Shown here: piece after piece, positions 51,401-62,693 of the stretch
Layout of the letters: each line of letters begins with the position of its first letter
Numbering within the stretch: position 1 is the stretch's first letter
Assembly: GCF_036324505.1 (NCBI RefSeq)
Contig: NC_086366.1
Location: 22,621,005-22,685,004, forward strand
Direction: 5' to 3'
DNA: 64,000 nt
Source: Eleginops maclovinus
Taxonomy: Eukaryota > Chordata > Actinopteri > Perciformes > Eleginopidae
Notes under the pieces: generated by a model
What the model was told of the DNA's origin: nothing
The model's input: only the letters and a program-made list of their open reading frames with translations
Databases searched by the model: none
Translations under genes and position numbers: made by a program

Positions 51401-53186
51401 CCTTTCCTGCTTTGATGAGCTGCAGCAGGTTCAAGTCTGACTTGGTAACACGTGGGCCCTGAAACAAATGCCAAAGTGATGTTGTAGTATCAAATCAGGG
51501 CAGAACAGCAATGGGTAAGGACAGGACACTGAGAGGACAAATAACACCATACTGGTCAAAGTCACAAACTTATTTTGTCCACAATGTACAGGAGCTTAAG
51601 CTACAGTAATCACATATATGGCAACCAAAGAGAGATGATCGGAAGATATAATGTAATCCACAGTGAGATGACATAGATGTGTCACACGTACGCTACAGAG
51701 AACTTTCAGTTTAGTTTTTCTTGCATCTGAAATTTCCTCTGCTGTGGCGTCAGATGACTGCTAACTAAAATAATGTACTACAAAAATAGGTCAAATATCT
51801 GCCTGCAAAATATATGTGCATCATGTGACGACATGAAGATAGTGGTGTACCTGCCGCAGGCTTCTCCACAGCCTCCGAGAGGAGAGCCTGAGTGTCCTGC
51901 ACTGCTGTTGGGAGATCTGAGAGATAAGCAGATCTTCCTCCCTCACGGCTGCTGGCACAATGATAGTTCCTGGCCGAGGTACTGCATTCATCAACAACCT
52001 GGTCCCCCTCAGCTCTCGAATAGTGAGGACCAAAGAACGATATCTGTAAGAAAAAGAATGGCAAAACACAGAATACTGTACGGGTTGTCACAAGGTTTGC
52101 CTTAAAAAAAAATCCATCAGAAGCTGAATTAAGCTGTGCCAAGGGAGTGTTGTTGCTTAAAAAGACACAGAGAAATAAAAATTGCCTAACTGTAAGTGAA
52201 ACAACATAAGGCCTAAACACATATTTCACAAAAATCTGGAATTAATAAAATATTTCTAAAACTGAATGAGAAAAACAAGCGTCAAGCAAAACTAGCAGTT
52301 CTGTAGGCTGTACTTATAGAACAACTGGTGATGTTAGCACGCTCACATTGAAAATGCTAACCAGCTTAAATTAAGCCAGTTTTCACTTGGAAGCTACTGT
52401 AACAGTAGCTGCCAGCACTAAAGTCTAACATGCTGATGTTTCCCAGGTTATCTCATCTTGTTTTACTGTGTTAGCATGCTAACTCACTTGCTAGTTAACT
52501 CTGCGGTCAAAGTACAGCTAAACGTTCAGCAAGTAAACTGGTGGACCTAAATAGCTACCATTAGGTTAACTTGTTATGGGTTTTTGCTGAAAATATGAGC
52601 CTATTAGTTGAACATTTTCACAGCACACATATTTACATGTAGGAAAACCATAGTATGCCTTGGCTTACACTTCAATGAAAAGGAGAAATCATTCATGTGG
52701 TTAACTACCTGTGCAGTTACCTACTTTGACATGGTTATACTGTAAATGTACTAGTACTTTGAAAACTAACACCCTTAGTTTTCCTTTTACCTGACCCAGG
52801 TTATAGGATCTAAAAGTACTTAATCAAAGGCAACTGCACTTGATCATTTTCAATATGTTACACTTGTTCTTAAAAATGAAATCCCTAGTCCGAATTTAAG
52901 AAAAGAAAAAAAAAATTAAACATGAGGAAAAATCATCCAGTACATTGCTTGTGAAATCATTTCAGCCTGCCTTACTTTCTGAAAAACACGACTCCCAGCA
53001 CTGTGAACACCAGGACGATGAAGGAGAGGGCCCCCGTGAGGATGAAGACAAGTGGTTTCAGCTGCTGGCCTGAAGGACACAAACAGTGAGCTCTACCTTG
53101 CTCTCACAATGTGATGGTCAGAACAAATACATGTGAATGTTGTCTGTGAAACGTCAGGGCTCACCTGAAATGATGGTATCATTCAT
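46208..53186 (-). CDS. styk1: STYK1/NOK-like single-pass membrane tyrosine kinase with degenerate catalytic motifs (11 coding exons)
   Basis: Coding exons: 53165-53186, 52976-53069, 51851-52043, 51320-51458, 48955-49053, 48669-48829, 48454-48591, 47420-47531, 47078-47177, 46558-46657, 46208-46318. They total 1269 bp (422 residues), matching human STYK1 in length and layout. There is a seven-residue N-terminus before the first splice, with an NDT glycosylation sequon, no signal peptide and one transmembrane helix (about residues 14-37). The kinase domain follows, from about 104 to 385. Its motifs are abnormal. The glycine loop is AGKEGVFY and the lysine is K145 in TCKI. The catalytic loop is HCDLALRN (HCD, not HRD), DFG is EFG (E260), and the activation segment RRSSRWRNPRQRVPLRWYPPEYF has no tyrosine before PLRW. 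Downstream motifs GDVWAFGIVLWEMQTFG and CWLEP are normal. Family identity rests on architecture, so another fish kinase lineage is possible. An upstream 5' exon may exist, since an acceptor-like CCCTAG precedes 53197. Confidence 0.8.
47834..47948. repeat. (CA)n microsatellite in STYK1-like intron 7 (UG in transcript)
   Basis: The main uninterrupted run is about 47860-47935, with imperfect ends (CACCACAAC, ACAACACAC). In the transcript it is a UG repeat about 500 nt after the exon 7 donor and complementary to the CA part of 48362-48450. Confidence 0.95.
48362..48450. repeat. (TG)n(TGCG)n compound microsatellite touching the exon 7 donor of the STYK1-like gene
   Basis: TG units at 48362-48392, then TGCG units to 48443, then GTGTGTG. 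On the transcript the intron begins GTAACACACACGC, so the repeat starts at intron position 4 and replaces the usual +5 G of the donor consensus. Confidence 0.95.
50320..50990 (+). repeat. Degenerate Rex3/RTE-type LINE 3' region
   Basis: Contains AAGGGAAGGAGTTCAAGTATC then TTGGGGTCTTGTACTC, CTCACCTATGGTCATGA, GATAAGGTGAGAGGTTCACT, CATCCGGGAGGTTCTCGGAA, GAGAGTAGCCAGTTGAGGAG, and the tail CGGATAAGCGGTTGATTTTG then GATGGATGGAT. These are landmarks of the fish RTE-like LINE whose ORF reads EFKYLGVLF, LTYGHE, VRSSVIREGL and RSQLRWLGHL. It is full of stops and deletions. It lies in intron 4 of the STYK1-like gene, antisense. Confidence 0.75.
52275..52600 (+). repeat. Unclassified dispersed repeat, family B, copy 1
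   Basis: Shares with 54950-55265 in the same order: AAACTAGCAGTTCTGTAGGC, GTTAGC.CGCTC, CTAACATGCTGATGT, AGTGTTAGCATGCTAA-like, CAAAGTACAGCTAAAC, AAACTGGTGGA, and AGGTTAACTTGTTATGGGTT. No coding. It lies in STYK1-like intron 2. Confidence 0.6.
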
Positions 53187-54949
53187 TGTTTGTTCTTCTA
53201 GGGCTATAAGAGAATTTCACCACATTCTGTAGGGTAATATTGTAGCATTTAAAATAACACAAGTAAAACATTTAAAAAAAGAATAACCAGGGACAATATT
53301 CATGGTGTATAATCACAAATCTAACAAACTATCTGTTATGTTATTAACAACAAGAGGAGGTAAGATACTAACATTTTAGGAGTTTGCTTTGAGAACATCC
53401 TGTCAAACCTGAGGCCCAAAACAATAAGAATGCACAGAAAGGGACACATTAAGCTCATACAATCACATGAAATGCTCTATAATGATACTAAAAAGCTGTA
53501 CCTTTTTGATGAACACCAGTTTGGTTTCAGAACCAAGCTGAAACCAAAGCAGTCAGTCTGTCTGTATGTCTCTGTTTGGAGCTTACAATTCCAACTCGTG
53601 TCGCGTTAGACCTCCTGAACCGTCTATATTGACACCACAAAAAGTGCTCATGATGTGTCAACCACATTATGAGCAGAGGAAATGAACAGTAGCGAGCGGA
53701 GCTTTGAGCTGCATGACATGACATGACATGACACCGTAACACATTCTTAATATGCCTGAGGCTCAGCATCTGTATCCATACACTAAACTAAACTAAACCA
53801 TTAACTATGGTCAAATCAACTTTTCCAAACATCAGAACTTCAAATTATTTTAAATGGGGGTGACTGGGGACACTTAAGCAATGACTGATCACTGATTAGA
53901 TTATTAAGTTTGAGATAAGACTCCAATCTAAATGCCAATTGAATTGTGTTGCCTTGAAACCTCCATGTCAGTTTAACAGATTATTTCCACCAAAAATCTA
54001 AAATATTTATTCATTTTTTAAGTTCTGAGGAAATGTGAACAGAATATGTAATGTTTTCCAGACCCATATTATACCTTATATAATATAATAAGTGGCACAA
54101 TTAGTGTTAAAGGTATTTATTTTATTAGTGGATTTTTATAGTGTATGATAATGTGTACGCAGCATTTTAATGTTGAAGCTGATCGAGGTGAAATTAATTT
54201 ACCTGCTTTATATACTGTTGTTGGTTTATTATACTGCATAAAAAATATTAACAAGTTAACAAAATGTAATCAGTAGAGTAACAAGCTATAGCTGACACTC
54301 AAATGTTTGTAAAAGTAAGTTGGATGGAGTGTAGAGTTTAGTATAGCAGTTGAAACCAAAGACTACTGCAGGATCTTGACAATCCAAAAAGCTGATAACA
54401 CATGAACACTAACGGATAAAGCAGCCATAGTCGATCTCTAATACTTGATGTGAGGCCCTAAAACATTTGAACATGTATACCAGGACTACGTATGAGACGT
54501 AGAGGAAAAGTATCTATGTTTCAGTAGCAGTTTACTTCTGGGAAGTTTCTGCAGAGACCCTGCCTGTGGTTACCATCTGCAGCCAGAGATATGCGACACT
54601 TCAAAGTCAGGAAGCAGAATGACGAGTTAAAGTATTTTTAAACGACTGAGAGTCTGCAAACATGCTACCTGCTCTGTGAAACTATGTATAGGCAGAAGAC
54701 TAGCAAATGTTTTTAATAATAAATCAACAAAAATCTTTAGCACATTGAAAAAAAACGAGACTCTGCAGGAATAGCAGAAGTTAACATGAGCATTTTCACA
54801 GAGCAGAAATGAATTTCAGCCATAACACATTTTTCTAAGGGAAAAAGGAAAGTAGCCTTCCTGTAGCCTGTGTGAAACACAATTTGGGGAACACATGCTT
54901 CGGTGGAAACTATCTTGCTATAAATTCTGGAAAAAACAAATCTATTTCT

Positions 54950-55265
54950 TATATTGAATGACAAACAAGAGTTTAGCCAAACTAGCAGTTCTGTAGGCAG
55001 TATGGCACAGTGACCTAGTGGTAATGTTAGCATGCTAATATGCTCATATTGACAATGCTAGTGAGCTCTTGAGTCAATGCTAACATGCTGATGTGAAGCA
55101 CCATGTACATCTTGTTTTCAGTGTTAGCATGCTTACATTTGCAAGTTAGCTCTGCAGTCAAAGTACAGCTAAACATACAGCGAGGAAACTGGTGGAAGGA
55201 AATGACTGCCAGTAGGTTAACTTGTTGAGGGTTTCTACTGAAATTCATGGTGTTGGCCATTATCA
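54950..55265 (+). repeat. Unclassified dispersed repeat, family B, copy 2
   Basis: A direct-orientation partner of 52275-52600 with the same landmark blocks. It lies upstream of the first STYK1-like coding exon, so the two copies flank that gene's 5' coding exons. Confidence 0.6.
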
Positions 55266-55709
55266 AAGCAGACATATGACATTGTAGGTAAACCATATGC
55301 TAATCTAAAAAGCCTGATGATGCAATCCATTCAGAGGTATTGGCCTTGGACAAACACAATTTTAAAAAAACATGACATTTCATCCAGCCGTCATTGTTTC
55401 CTCTGCAGAATTTAATTTGTTGCTTGGGTATTTTGTTACAGATCAACAGTATCACTCCATATACAACTACAAGTACAGTATTTTGTACAGTTCATATTCA
55501 AATACATAGTTTTCATTGGCTTATTTACAAAACACATTTTTTTATGTACACGTTTTCATGTCAGTGCAACGTCACTTTCTTTCAACAAACACCTTACAAA
55601 AAAGTTCTTTAAATTAACACGTGTGGTTCAGATCCAACAAAAGTGAACTTAAATAAAAAGCGGCTACAGACACTGACAGACAGCTCAGTAGTAGATTGCA
55701 CTGCCTTCT

Positions 55710-55756
55710 GGGGGGGCGGGGCCAGATGGGCGGGGCGTTTGGGGATGGGGAGGGGC
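55710..55756 (+). promoter_or_regulatory. GC-box cluster in AT-rich intergenic DNA
   Basis: GGGGGGCGGGGCC, then GGGCGGGGCG and GGGGATGGGGAGGGG, give two Sp1-type GC boxes within 25 bp and a G-rich tail. This could be a promoter element for an upstream non-coding exon of the STYK1-like gene (ATG 2.5 kb further along the minus strand). It could also be a G-quadruplex-prone part of the usp32 3'UTR. Function is not established. Confidence 0.35.
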
Positions 55757-58572
55757 TTATGATATTATTTCCATAGTGTTTAAGAATGGTGTTTGCCCAA
55801 TTTCTGTGTCAAAGTTCAGCTCCTTTGGGCAGAAACTCGTTTACTTCCCGGATGACAGAAATGTTGCTGAAATGAACTCCAACTTTAGGTTTATTTTGGC
55901 TAATACAGTTTAGGCTACAGGTTTGGTCAATTTAGCATCACACAAGTTTGAAGGGATGTTCACAGCCACAAAAGCACTTGACAGCTATTGCACCTTTAAA
56001 TGAAGCAAACATTAAAAACAGGGTTCTCAAGAGACTAATCCTCAGGAAAGTTTCCCTTTGAGCCACGTGATGACGTTTAAAACACAGACACAAACTGGAC
56101 ATCATCTACAGCTCGGTGCAAAGGCAGGTGGGTGGAGGACAAAAAGAGCTGAGCAAGCAAACATAAATAGCACTCATCTGTACATTTCCATTTGTTCAAC
56201 AAACGTACTTGGCAAAGGAAAATAAATTTTAATTCAGTGACATATATCTCTCCAAAATACATCCATACAGACGCCTTCGCCTCATAAATACAGCAGCTAA
56301 AAACACAGAGAATCATCTCCTGTGACCTCGAAGACAAACTGGGGAACCGCGTACTGACCGCTGTCTGTTCACAGTGATTAGACCGAGCCCAGCTCAAGAG
56401 GAGCTCCACTGGCGCTGCTACACACCAGACACTAAGCTCCACCGGGACTCAAAACTGCTGCAAAACTACTGCAAAACCTTTTAAACCAACATCCAGAGTC
56501 ACGTTAAGAAGCCAAAGCTTCTGCTAAAAAGAAGGGACTGTATTTCTACTTAAAAACAGTATTCAAGCAGAAAAGAAAACGCAATTTCAATGTTGGGTCC
56601 ATTGATGAGGGAAGTTTTTAAAGATCTGACCAGCTCTCAACAGGTTCCACAGGCCATGTTTCTTTTGAAGAATAAATGCTCAATAAACTGAAACCATCTG
56701 ATAGCAGTTGGTTTATGGGGACTGAACTTTTTGTCATGCTACATTGTAAGAGCACACAATGTACCGAGTTGATTTCTAAAAGAATTTTTAAAAAAAAAGC
56801 TAAATTTAAAATGAAATCAAATGCATTTGAAATACATGTCGGCCATGCAATTTAATGGAAATGATTTGAATCATCAATTAAAAACTGTGTCTATTTCCCA
56901 TGTTATTGGTATCCAATGATGTCCCTCTTTCTAGAAATCTTCCAATGACTTTGCTGTTCAATATAACTTCATTCACAGGAAATCTTTGGGTGTTATTGGT
57001 CTACCTGGGCAAATATGGGCAGTGGGCACCACCCTGTTTTCATTGTATATTACAGGTTTCATATGGTACAAAATAACTTGATTTCGTCACAAGGCCCATA
57101 ACATAACAGCCTTAAAGTTGAGTATGAATTAAGGTTTTGAAGGTGCATTACGATAACATTGGATATGTATCCAATTGGCTTTGGGGCCCATGAGAGAGTT
57201 GGCCCACTTCACCTAGTTGGAATTCCAGATTTTAGACAAATAAAATCACTATGGTTTTATGGGATATTTAGTTGTAATAGTTGTAGTACTACAAGGGGCA
57301 GGGAAGCATTAACCGCACACCCATAATTGACATGTGGGGCCTTTAAAAATCACCCTTCAAAAAGGTTCTTTTGGTGACCTTTGGTGTTCTCACTTGTACT
57401 TCAGGATATTGATATGACGCTGTAAGTTTGCGCTGTTACAGGAGCAATCAATCACAAGAAAAAGCGTAAAGGATTCTACGAGAGAGGGCGCTAAACAGCA
57501 TTCTGGCATTCAGGCGTTAAATGACGATCAATTTTAGCCATCAATCAAAACCATGTTTCCAGGTATTAGGGATACATTTTACTTATGTGATACCAGCATT
57601 AACACCCGAATGTTTGACCAAACTGTTGGTGGTTGAGTTGCACTGTGGGTAATGTAGGCGCCAAGTATTGACAAGAAAACGTAATATGTGGATAAAAAAA
57701 GATGTTCTGAACCATACCTTTGTATCCTTTTTTATACTGGCCTATGTTGTAGGAGTGCTATGCTAAATCAGTGGAGTAGTATTTAAGTTACTCTTTAAAT
57801 AAAATGTTAAAATCATTTTGTAAGTACAATCAATGGATTCCCAATGTCCCAAATGTTCTGGTTTCTTACTGGAGGGTTTATGGACATTAGTATACGAGAT
57901 GAGTGTCAACAGTTGAGAATGGCAGCAGGTGAAAAGCTCATGTTGCGAGAGTGCTGTTAAGACCAGCCTTGTGTAGCTTTGAGAAAAACACCCATTCCTA
58001 ACCTGAAGTAGCTACTGAAGCCTACCTTAAGAAAAAAAACCAATAAAATAAATATTTTATAAAACAACGCATTTGCAGAAAAAATAAACATATACTGTAT
58101 CTTTAAGTGTGTCTTTTTGAATGAATGGCACCTGTCCTAAACAAACCCAGAGTGATACTTCAACAGTTTCAGAGAAGTTATGGGGACAAACAGATCAACA
58201 TTGCACAAATCACCACTGATATTTGGCAGCTGTGGAATGGAACACAGTTTGGCAAAAAATGCCTAATTTATTTGATGTCCGCATCAGGACCTGTGAGTGT
58301 CCTAGAAGGGGGGGAGCTGAAATGTGTGTACCATGACTGTAAAGTTGCATTTTGTGTATTACAATTAATACTGTCACGGACATTTTAGGGTACAGTTTGC
58401 CGACAGACTGGAGGAAGCATTGAGGTAGCATGTGACTTATCCTAGTGACATTTTTGCATTAAAACCTTTGGAGAACTTTTTAAAAGCTTGTCATAGTATC
58501 ACATCAACATCCTGTTGAACTGTGTCATCAAATTTGACGTAGTTTTTTCTTGGCCTTGTTTTCACTTGTATG

Positions 58573-58957
58573 GTGGCTGAAAGGGGGAAACGCGTTACAT
58601 GGCGCAAAACAAATAGAGCAAATAAAAAAAACACAAATGTGCCAACAATCAAAAGCGCAGTGTTTACTTAAAGCGGGCAGAAACGAAACGCTGCAAAGCA
58701 AAAAATGCTTCAACAGGTGCTCCGGTCTCAGCTGTGACTGTGACTTTTTGAGTGTCCCCATTTCCGTTGTGTTTTGATCCTTTTTTTTTTTTTTATTCGT
58801 AGCGTTTCGTTTCTGCCCGCTTTAAATAAACGCTGCGCATGTCTTGTCAAATTGGTGAAGATGTTTTTTCATTTGCATGTGTTTGGGAACATTTGTGTTT
58901 ATATATTTGCATTGATTTTGAAAATGCCAAAGTAGCGCATTTGCACGTTTCGGCCAC
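58573..58957. mobile_element. MITE with long terminal inverted repeats
   Basis: The ends GGTGGCTGAAA (58573) and TTTCGGCCACC (ending 58957) are inverted. The inner arms TTAAAGCGGGCAGAAACGAAACG (left, about 58667-58690) and CGTTTCGTTTCTGCCCGCTTTAA (right, about 58803-58825) are reverse complements. Intermediate blocks (AAACACAAATGT, GCGCAG.GTTTA) also pair, giving arms of roughly 120-160 nt. No coding. It lies downstream of the usp32 stop, probably in its 3'UTR. Confidence 0.65.
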
Positions 58958-59475
58958 CGAACAGTTTGGCATTTAAATTGTATCCAATCATTAGCTTTGC
59001 ACTTACACTTCACTGATTTCCTTCTGCTGGTCAGATATCTAGGCTCAGATCACATGTGGACCCCTGGTGTTTGTTTTTCTCCTTCTGACATCAGCGACAA
59101 ATGCACAATGACAAAGCAACATCACTGCATGACTTGGCCATACTGGCATACATTCAGAGATGTGTTAGTATGCAAGTATGTGTTACACGTATGTTCTGGC
59201 GGGGGTTAAGGAGAAGGGACGGGGGTTTGTTTTGTAGGGCTCAGCAAAGTGCAACAGTTTTAGTGCTTTCACCAGGGCTCAACTGTTTTCTTGACAAACC
59301 TTTGCACTGAAATATGTATGCGATCAAGTGTAGAAAGTGCTGTGGCGCGTCTCTAAAGAAAGAGAGCACAGGACATCCGACTCCAGTCATTAGCAGTTTG
59401 TGAGAATTCATCAGAACGACTGCAGGCAGGAGCAGAGAGCGGGTGTAGTGCCGGATGACGGAAGACGAGGTGCGA

Positions 59476-62400
59476 TCACTGGAGCACACAGTATTTCTTG
59501 TAGTCGGACTCAAAGTCTTCATCCATGCTACTGGTGTCGGCCATCTTTTTGCCATCAGTCTTTGGCAGGAACTGGGAGTAGTCGACCCCTTGCTGCTCGT
59601 AGAAGAGGATGTAGGCCGAGTCGGTGTCGATCTCCTCAGAGTGCACTTCCTGGAAGGAACACAAAGGGAAGGTGATCAGGTTGATTTAACTGTTGTAACA
59701 ATCCCTTTGAAAATTCTGTAAAGGCATATTTTAGATGTGTGGTGTTATGCATCCACCACTAGATGCCTCTAAAGTCAGGAATCTCCACATGTTCCTTATA
59801 TTCAGTTTTTAAAGATTTTATTTTCCTTTGAAAACTCTTTATTCTGTCCATCTGTTTGAAATAAAATTGCTATGACATTGACCTACAAAAGTCACAGTAC
59901 CAGAAATGTAGAAGTCGATAGCGATACCACTGAAATTCCACTGTGAAAATGTCTGTATTTTCTCTAAATCTTTCACCCCAAAAAATTATGAGATTAAAAA
60001 GAGTCTTTTCATCGGCACTGATGATGGATGTTGTACTGTATATTTGGCTTGTGAATGATTGCAATAGTTAAAAAACATCAAGGAAAGGAATGCTATTAGT
60101 TGTGGGAACAGAATATACGGTGTCTCACCTTACAGCTGCTGTCATTGTAACAGTACCATTTCTCTTTGGGGTTTTTGGCATATGTCACATAGTGGCCTCC
60201 TCCCATGATTCCTGAATGGCACTGACGAGAGAAAGGGGACGTTTTTATTATTAGAAAAAGTTTGTTCATAGATCCTAAAAAACACTCTTTGATACCATCT
60301 GTATTCTTACAGATATTGCATAGAGGTTGTAGATGGCATCCAGACACATGTTGTCTCCGTGCTGGAGCAGGGAGCTGTCAGGGTCCATGCTGCTCTCCGT
60401 GCTGCAGTCTGATCCCAGCCCGTTGATGTGTCCGTTCATCAGGACGATGTCACAGTTGCTGCTGGACGCTTCAGTACCGCACGATGCGTCCGACGCAACG
60501 GCATCTCCTAAACATGGAAGACCTGCTGTGCTGCCCTCAGTCTCTGGCTGCTCTGCCTCAGGATTAGCGGCTCCATCCAGGCTCTCTTTGCTGTTCGAGA
60601 GGCGGTGCCTGGTGCCCAGCTGGGGGAGGCGTAGCCGGCCTGGCCTGCGGCCCCCGCTCTTTGGGCTGCCAGAGGGGCTGCTGGTCCGGCTGAGAGAAGG
60701 TGCTGACTTCCTGCCTGAGGCGGGTGAGGCTGTTGAGAAAACAAATAATTAAATACAATTCCACTGCTGTTAGGCCTCTGCTCTGCTCACCCAGAGGGGG
60801 GTGCAGGAATGAGTACTGAACATGAATCAGGACTTGTGGGCTTCCTCGTCGCAAAGTCAAAGGTCACTTTGAAGGAGTTTTGGTTAGATTCAATACAAGC
60901 ATACAGAATTTAATTGTTTTTTAATATATATATTTAAACACCAGTAAACATCCCACTGGTGAATATCTGAAGCTTCTATGTGTCTTGAATAGGGTGGTTG
61001 TTCACGAGTGGCTGATTTTACCCACTCGACGTCTGCACTGAACATCAGCTGCCTTTAGCTTAGCGGTGGAGACGTAGAGTTCTAAAACAGTCATTTAGTT
61101 TGTTTATAGCCTAACTTTTTAGCTTGTTTTTAAATGAGTTTTGGGTTGGATACCTGAAATAAGGTCTGTGACTAATACAAGATAAGGAGATTTTGAGTTG
61201 ACTTGAAGTCATGTGACGGTGGTGAAGTTAGTTCATAGCATTATGTTAGCTTTCTACTTCTGGAAATTACATTTATGCTTTAATAAAAATTATAAAAGTT
61301 ATGTTAATAAGTGGAGAGTTAGGTCATATACAGCCACAGAAAAAATTAAGAGACCACTTCATCATTATCAGTTTATCTTGTTTTATTATTTATAGGTATG
61401 TCTTTGAGTTACATTATTATTATTATTTTTATTGTATTCTATGAATTACTGAGAATTTTTCTCTGTGTTGAAATTCAACAAACAATGGCTGCCATACATG
61501 CAGAGATAAACATTTATGAACAATTTGGAGTGGTCTCTTAATTTTTTCCAGAGCTTTAATTATATTATTTTCTATAATACTTTAAAATCCAACAGAAAAG
61601 TCCCATTGCTTTTAGTCGAAGGAGCCCTTACGATTGCTAACTTCCAGATTGGCCTTTCCATTTAGTTTTACAAGTCATCACGCTCTTTGTCATCAAACAC
61701 ACCATCAAAAAATGGTCTCTTTAAAAATATGAGCAGCCTGCCATAGCTAGACATCCATCTTTAACTTGCGGTACCTTTGAGGATGTTGCAGAAGCCAGCA
61801 GGGGCAGAGATGGAGGACAGGTTGTCCTCTCCGACCCTCAGCAGATCCTCGCTCTCGCTGCGGGAGTGAAGGCAGCGCTGCTCCGGGTCTCTGGGGGCCA
61901 GGAAGGCGCTGGGGTCAAAATTCTGCCTCGGGAACTTGACAATCTTCTGAGATTTGATCCAACGACCATTTACAAACTGGAAGCGCTTCAGGTGGACAAT
62001 CTGAAGAAAAGAACATACATCTGTGAGATAATTTCAAGCAGTAACACATGTTACAACACGTGAGCCAGACATATGAGTGAGCCACTGACCAGCATGGGCG
62101 GCAGCCTCCATAGGTCCAGTTTCTTAGTGGCCAGCCGGTGCGTCTTGCACTTGGAGCAGTAGTAGAGCTCGTCCTCACCCAGCTCTTCCTCGCTGGTGAA
62201 GGCCTTCAGACAGCTGTCCAAGCTGATGGGCTCAGCCTGGGCCCGACGGGACTGCTCCACACTGCAGTGCTCCTCCACAATCTGCGGAGAGGCCAGTATG
62301 GTGAGGATACTGAATGAGTTGAGGCTACATTTTATGTATTTCCTATTTTTCCAATGAGAAAAAGAAAAACTGTGCTAGATAAAATCATGTTTCAAAAAAA

Positions 62401-62627
62401 CTATTGCCATTTCACTTTTCATTATGAGGGAATGAACACAGCCACAACATAAGTAGCTGATAATTAACAGAATGTGACCATAAAAAAGAGCTACAGAGTT
62501 AACACACACAATGATGTTTTTAATGTTTCATGGAATTGCCTTGACTTCTTTATATTATTAATAATAATAATAATAATAACAACTTACATTTATAAAGTGC
62601 CTTTCATAAACCCAAGGACGCTTACAC

Positions 62628-62693
<66 letters not shown>

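Larger units (their letters stand above)
53198..59475. other. Region between the STYK1-like 5' end and the usp32 stop codon
   Basis: It should contain the usp32 3'UTR and the STYK1-like promoter or non-coding first exon. I see no ectodomain exon for the kinase, consistent with a short extracellular end. Contents are a (CATGA)4 run at 53711-53733, family B repeat, a GC-box cluster at 55710-55756 and a long-TIR MITE at 58573-58957. Open frames here have no recognisable homology. Confidence 0.5.

Noticed and set aside
53711..53733. (CATGA)n run as a possible binding-site array
   Set aside because: Only four short units; ordinary low-complexity sequence.
56077..56442. 121-codon minus-strand frame considered as an ectodomain exon of the kinase
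   Set aside because: No signal peptide or Cys pattern, and the kinase already has the 422-residue STYK1 layout. It is more likely usp32 3'UTR or intergenic.
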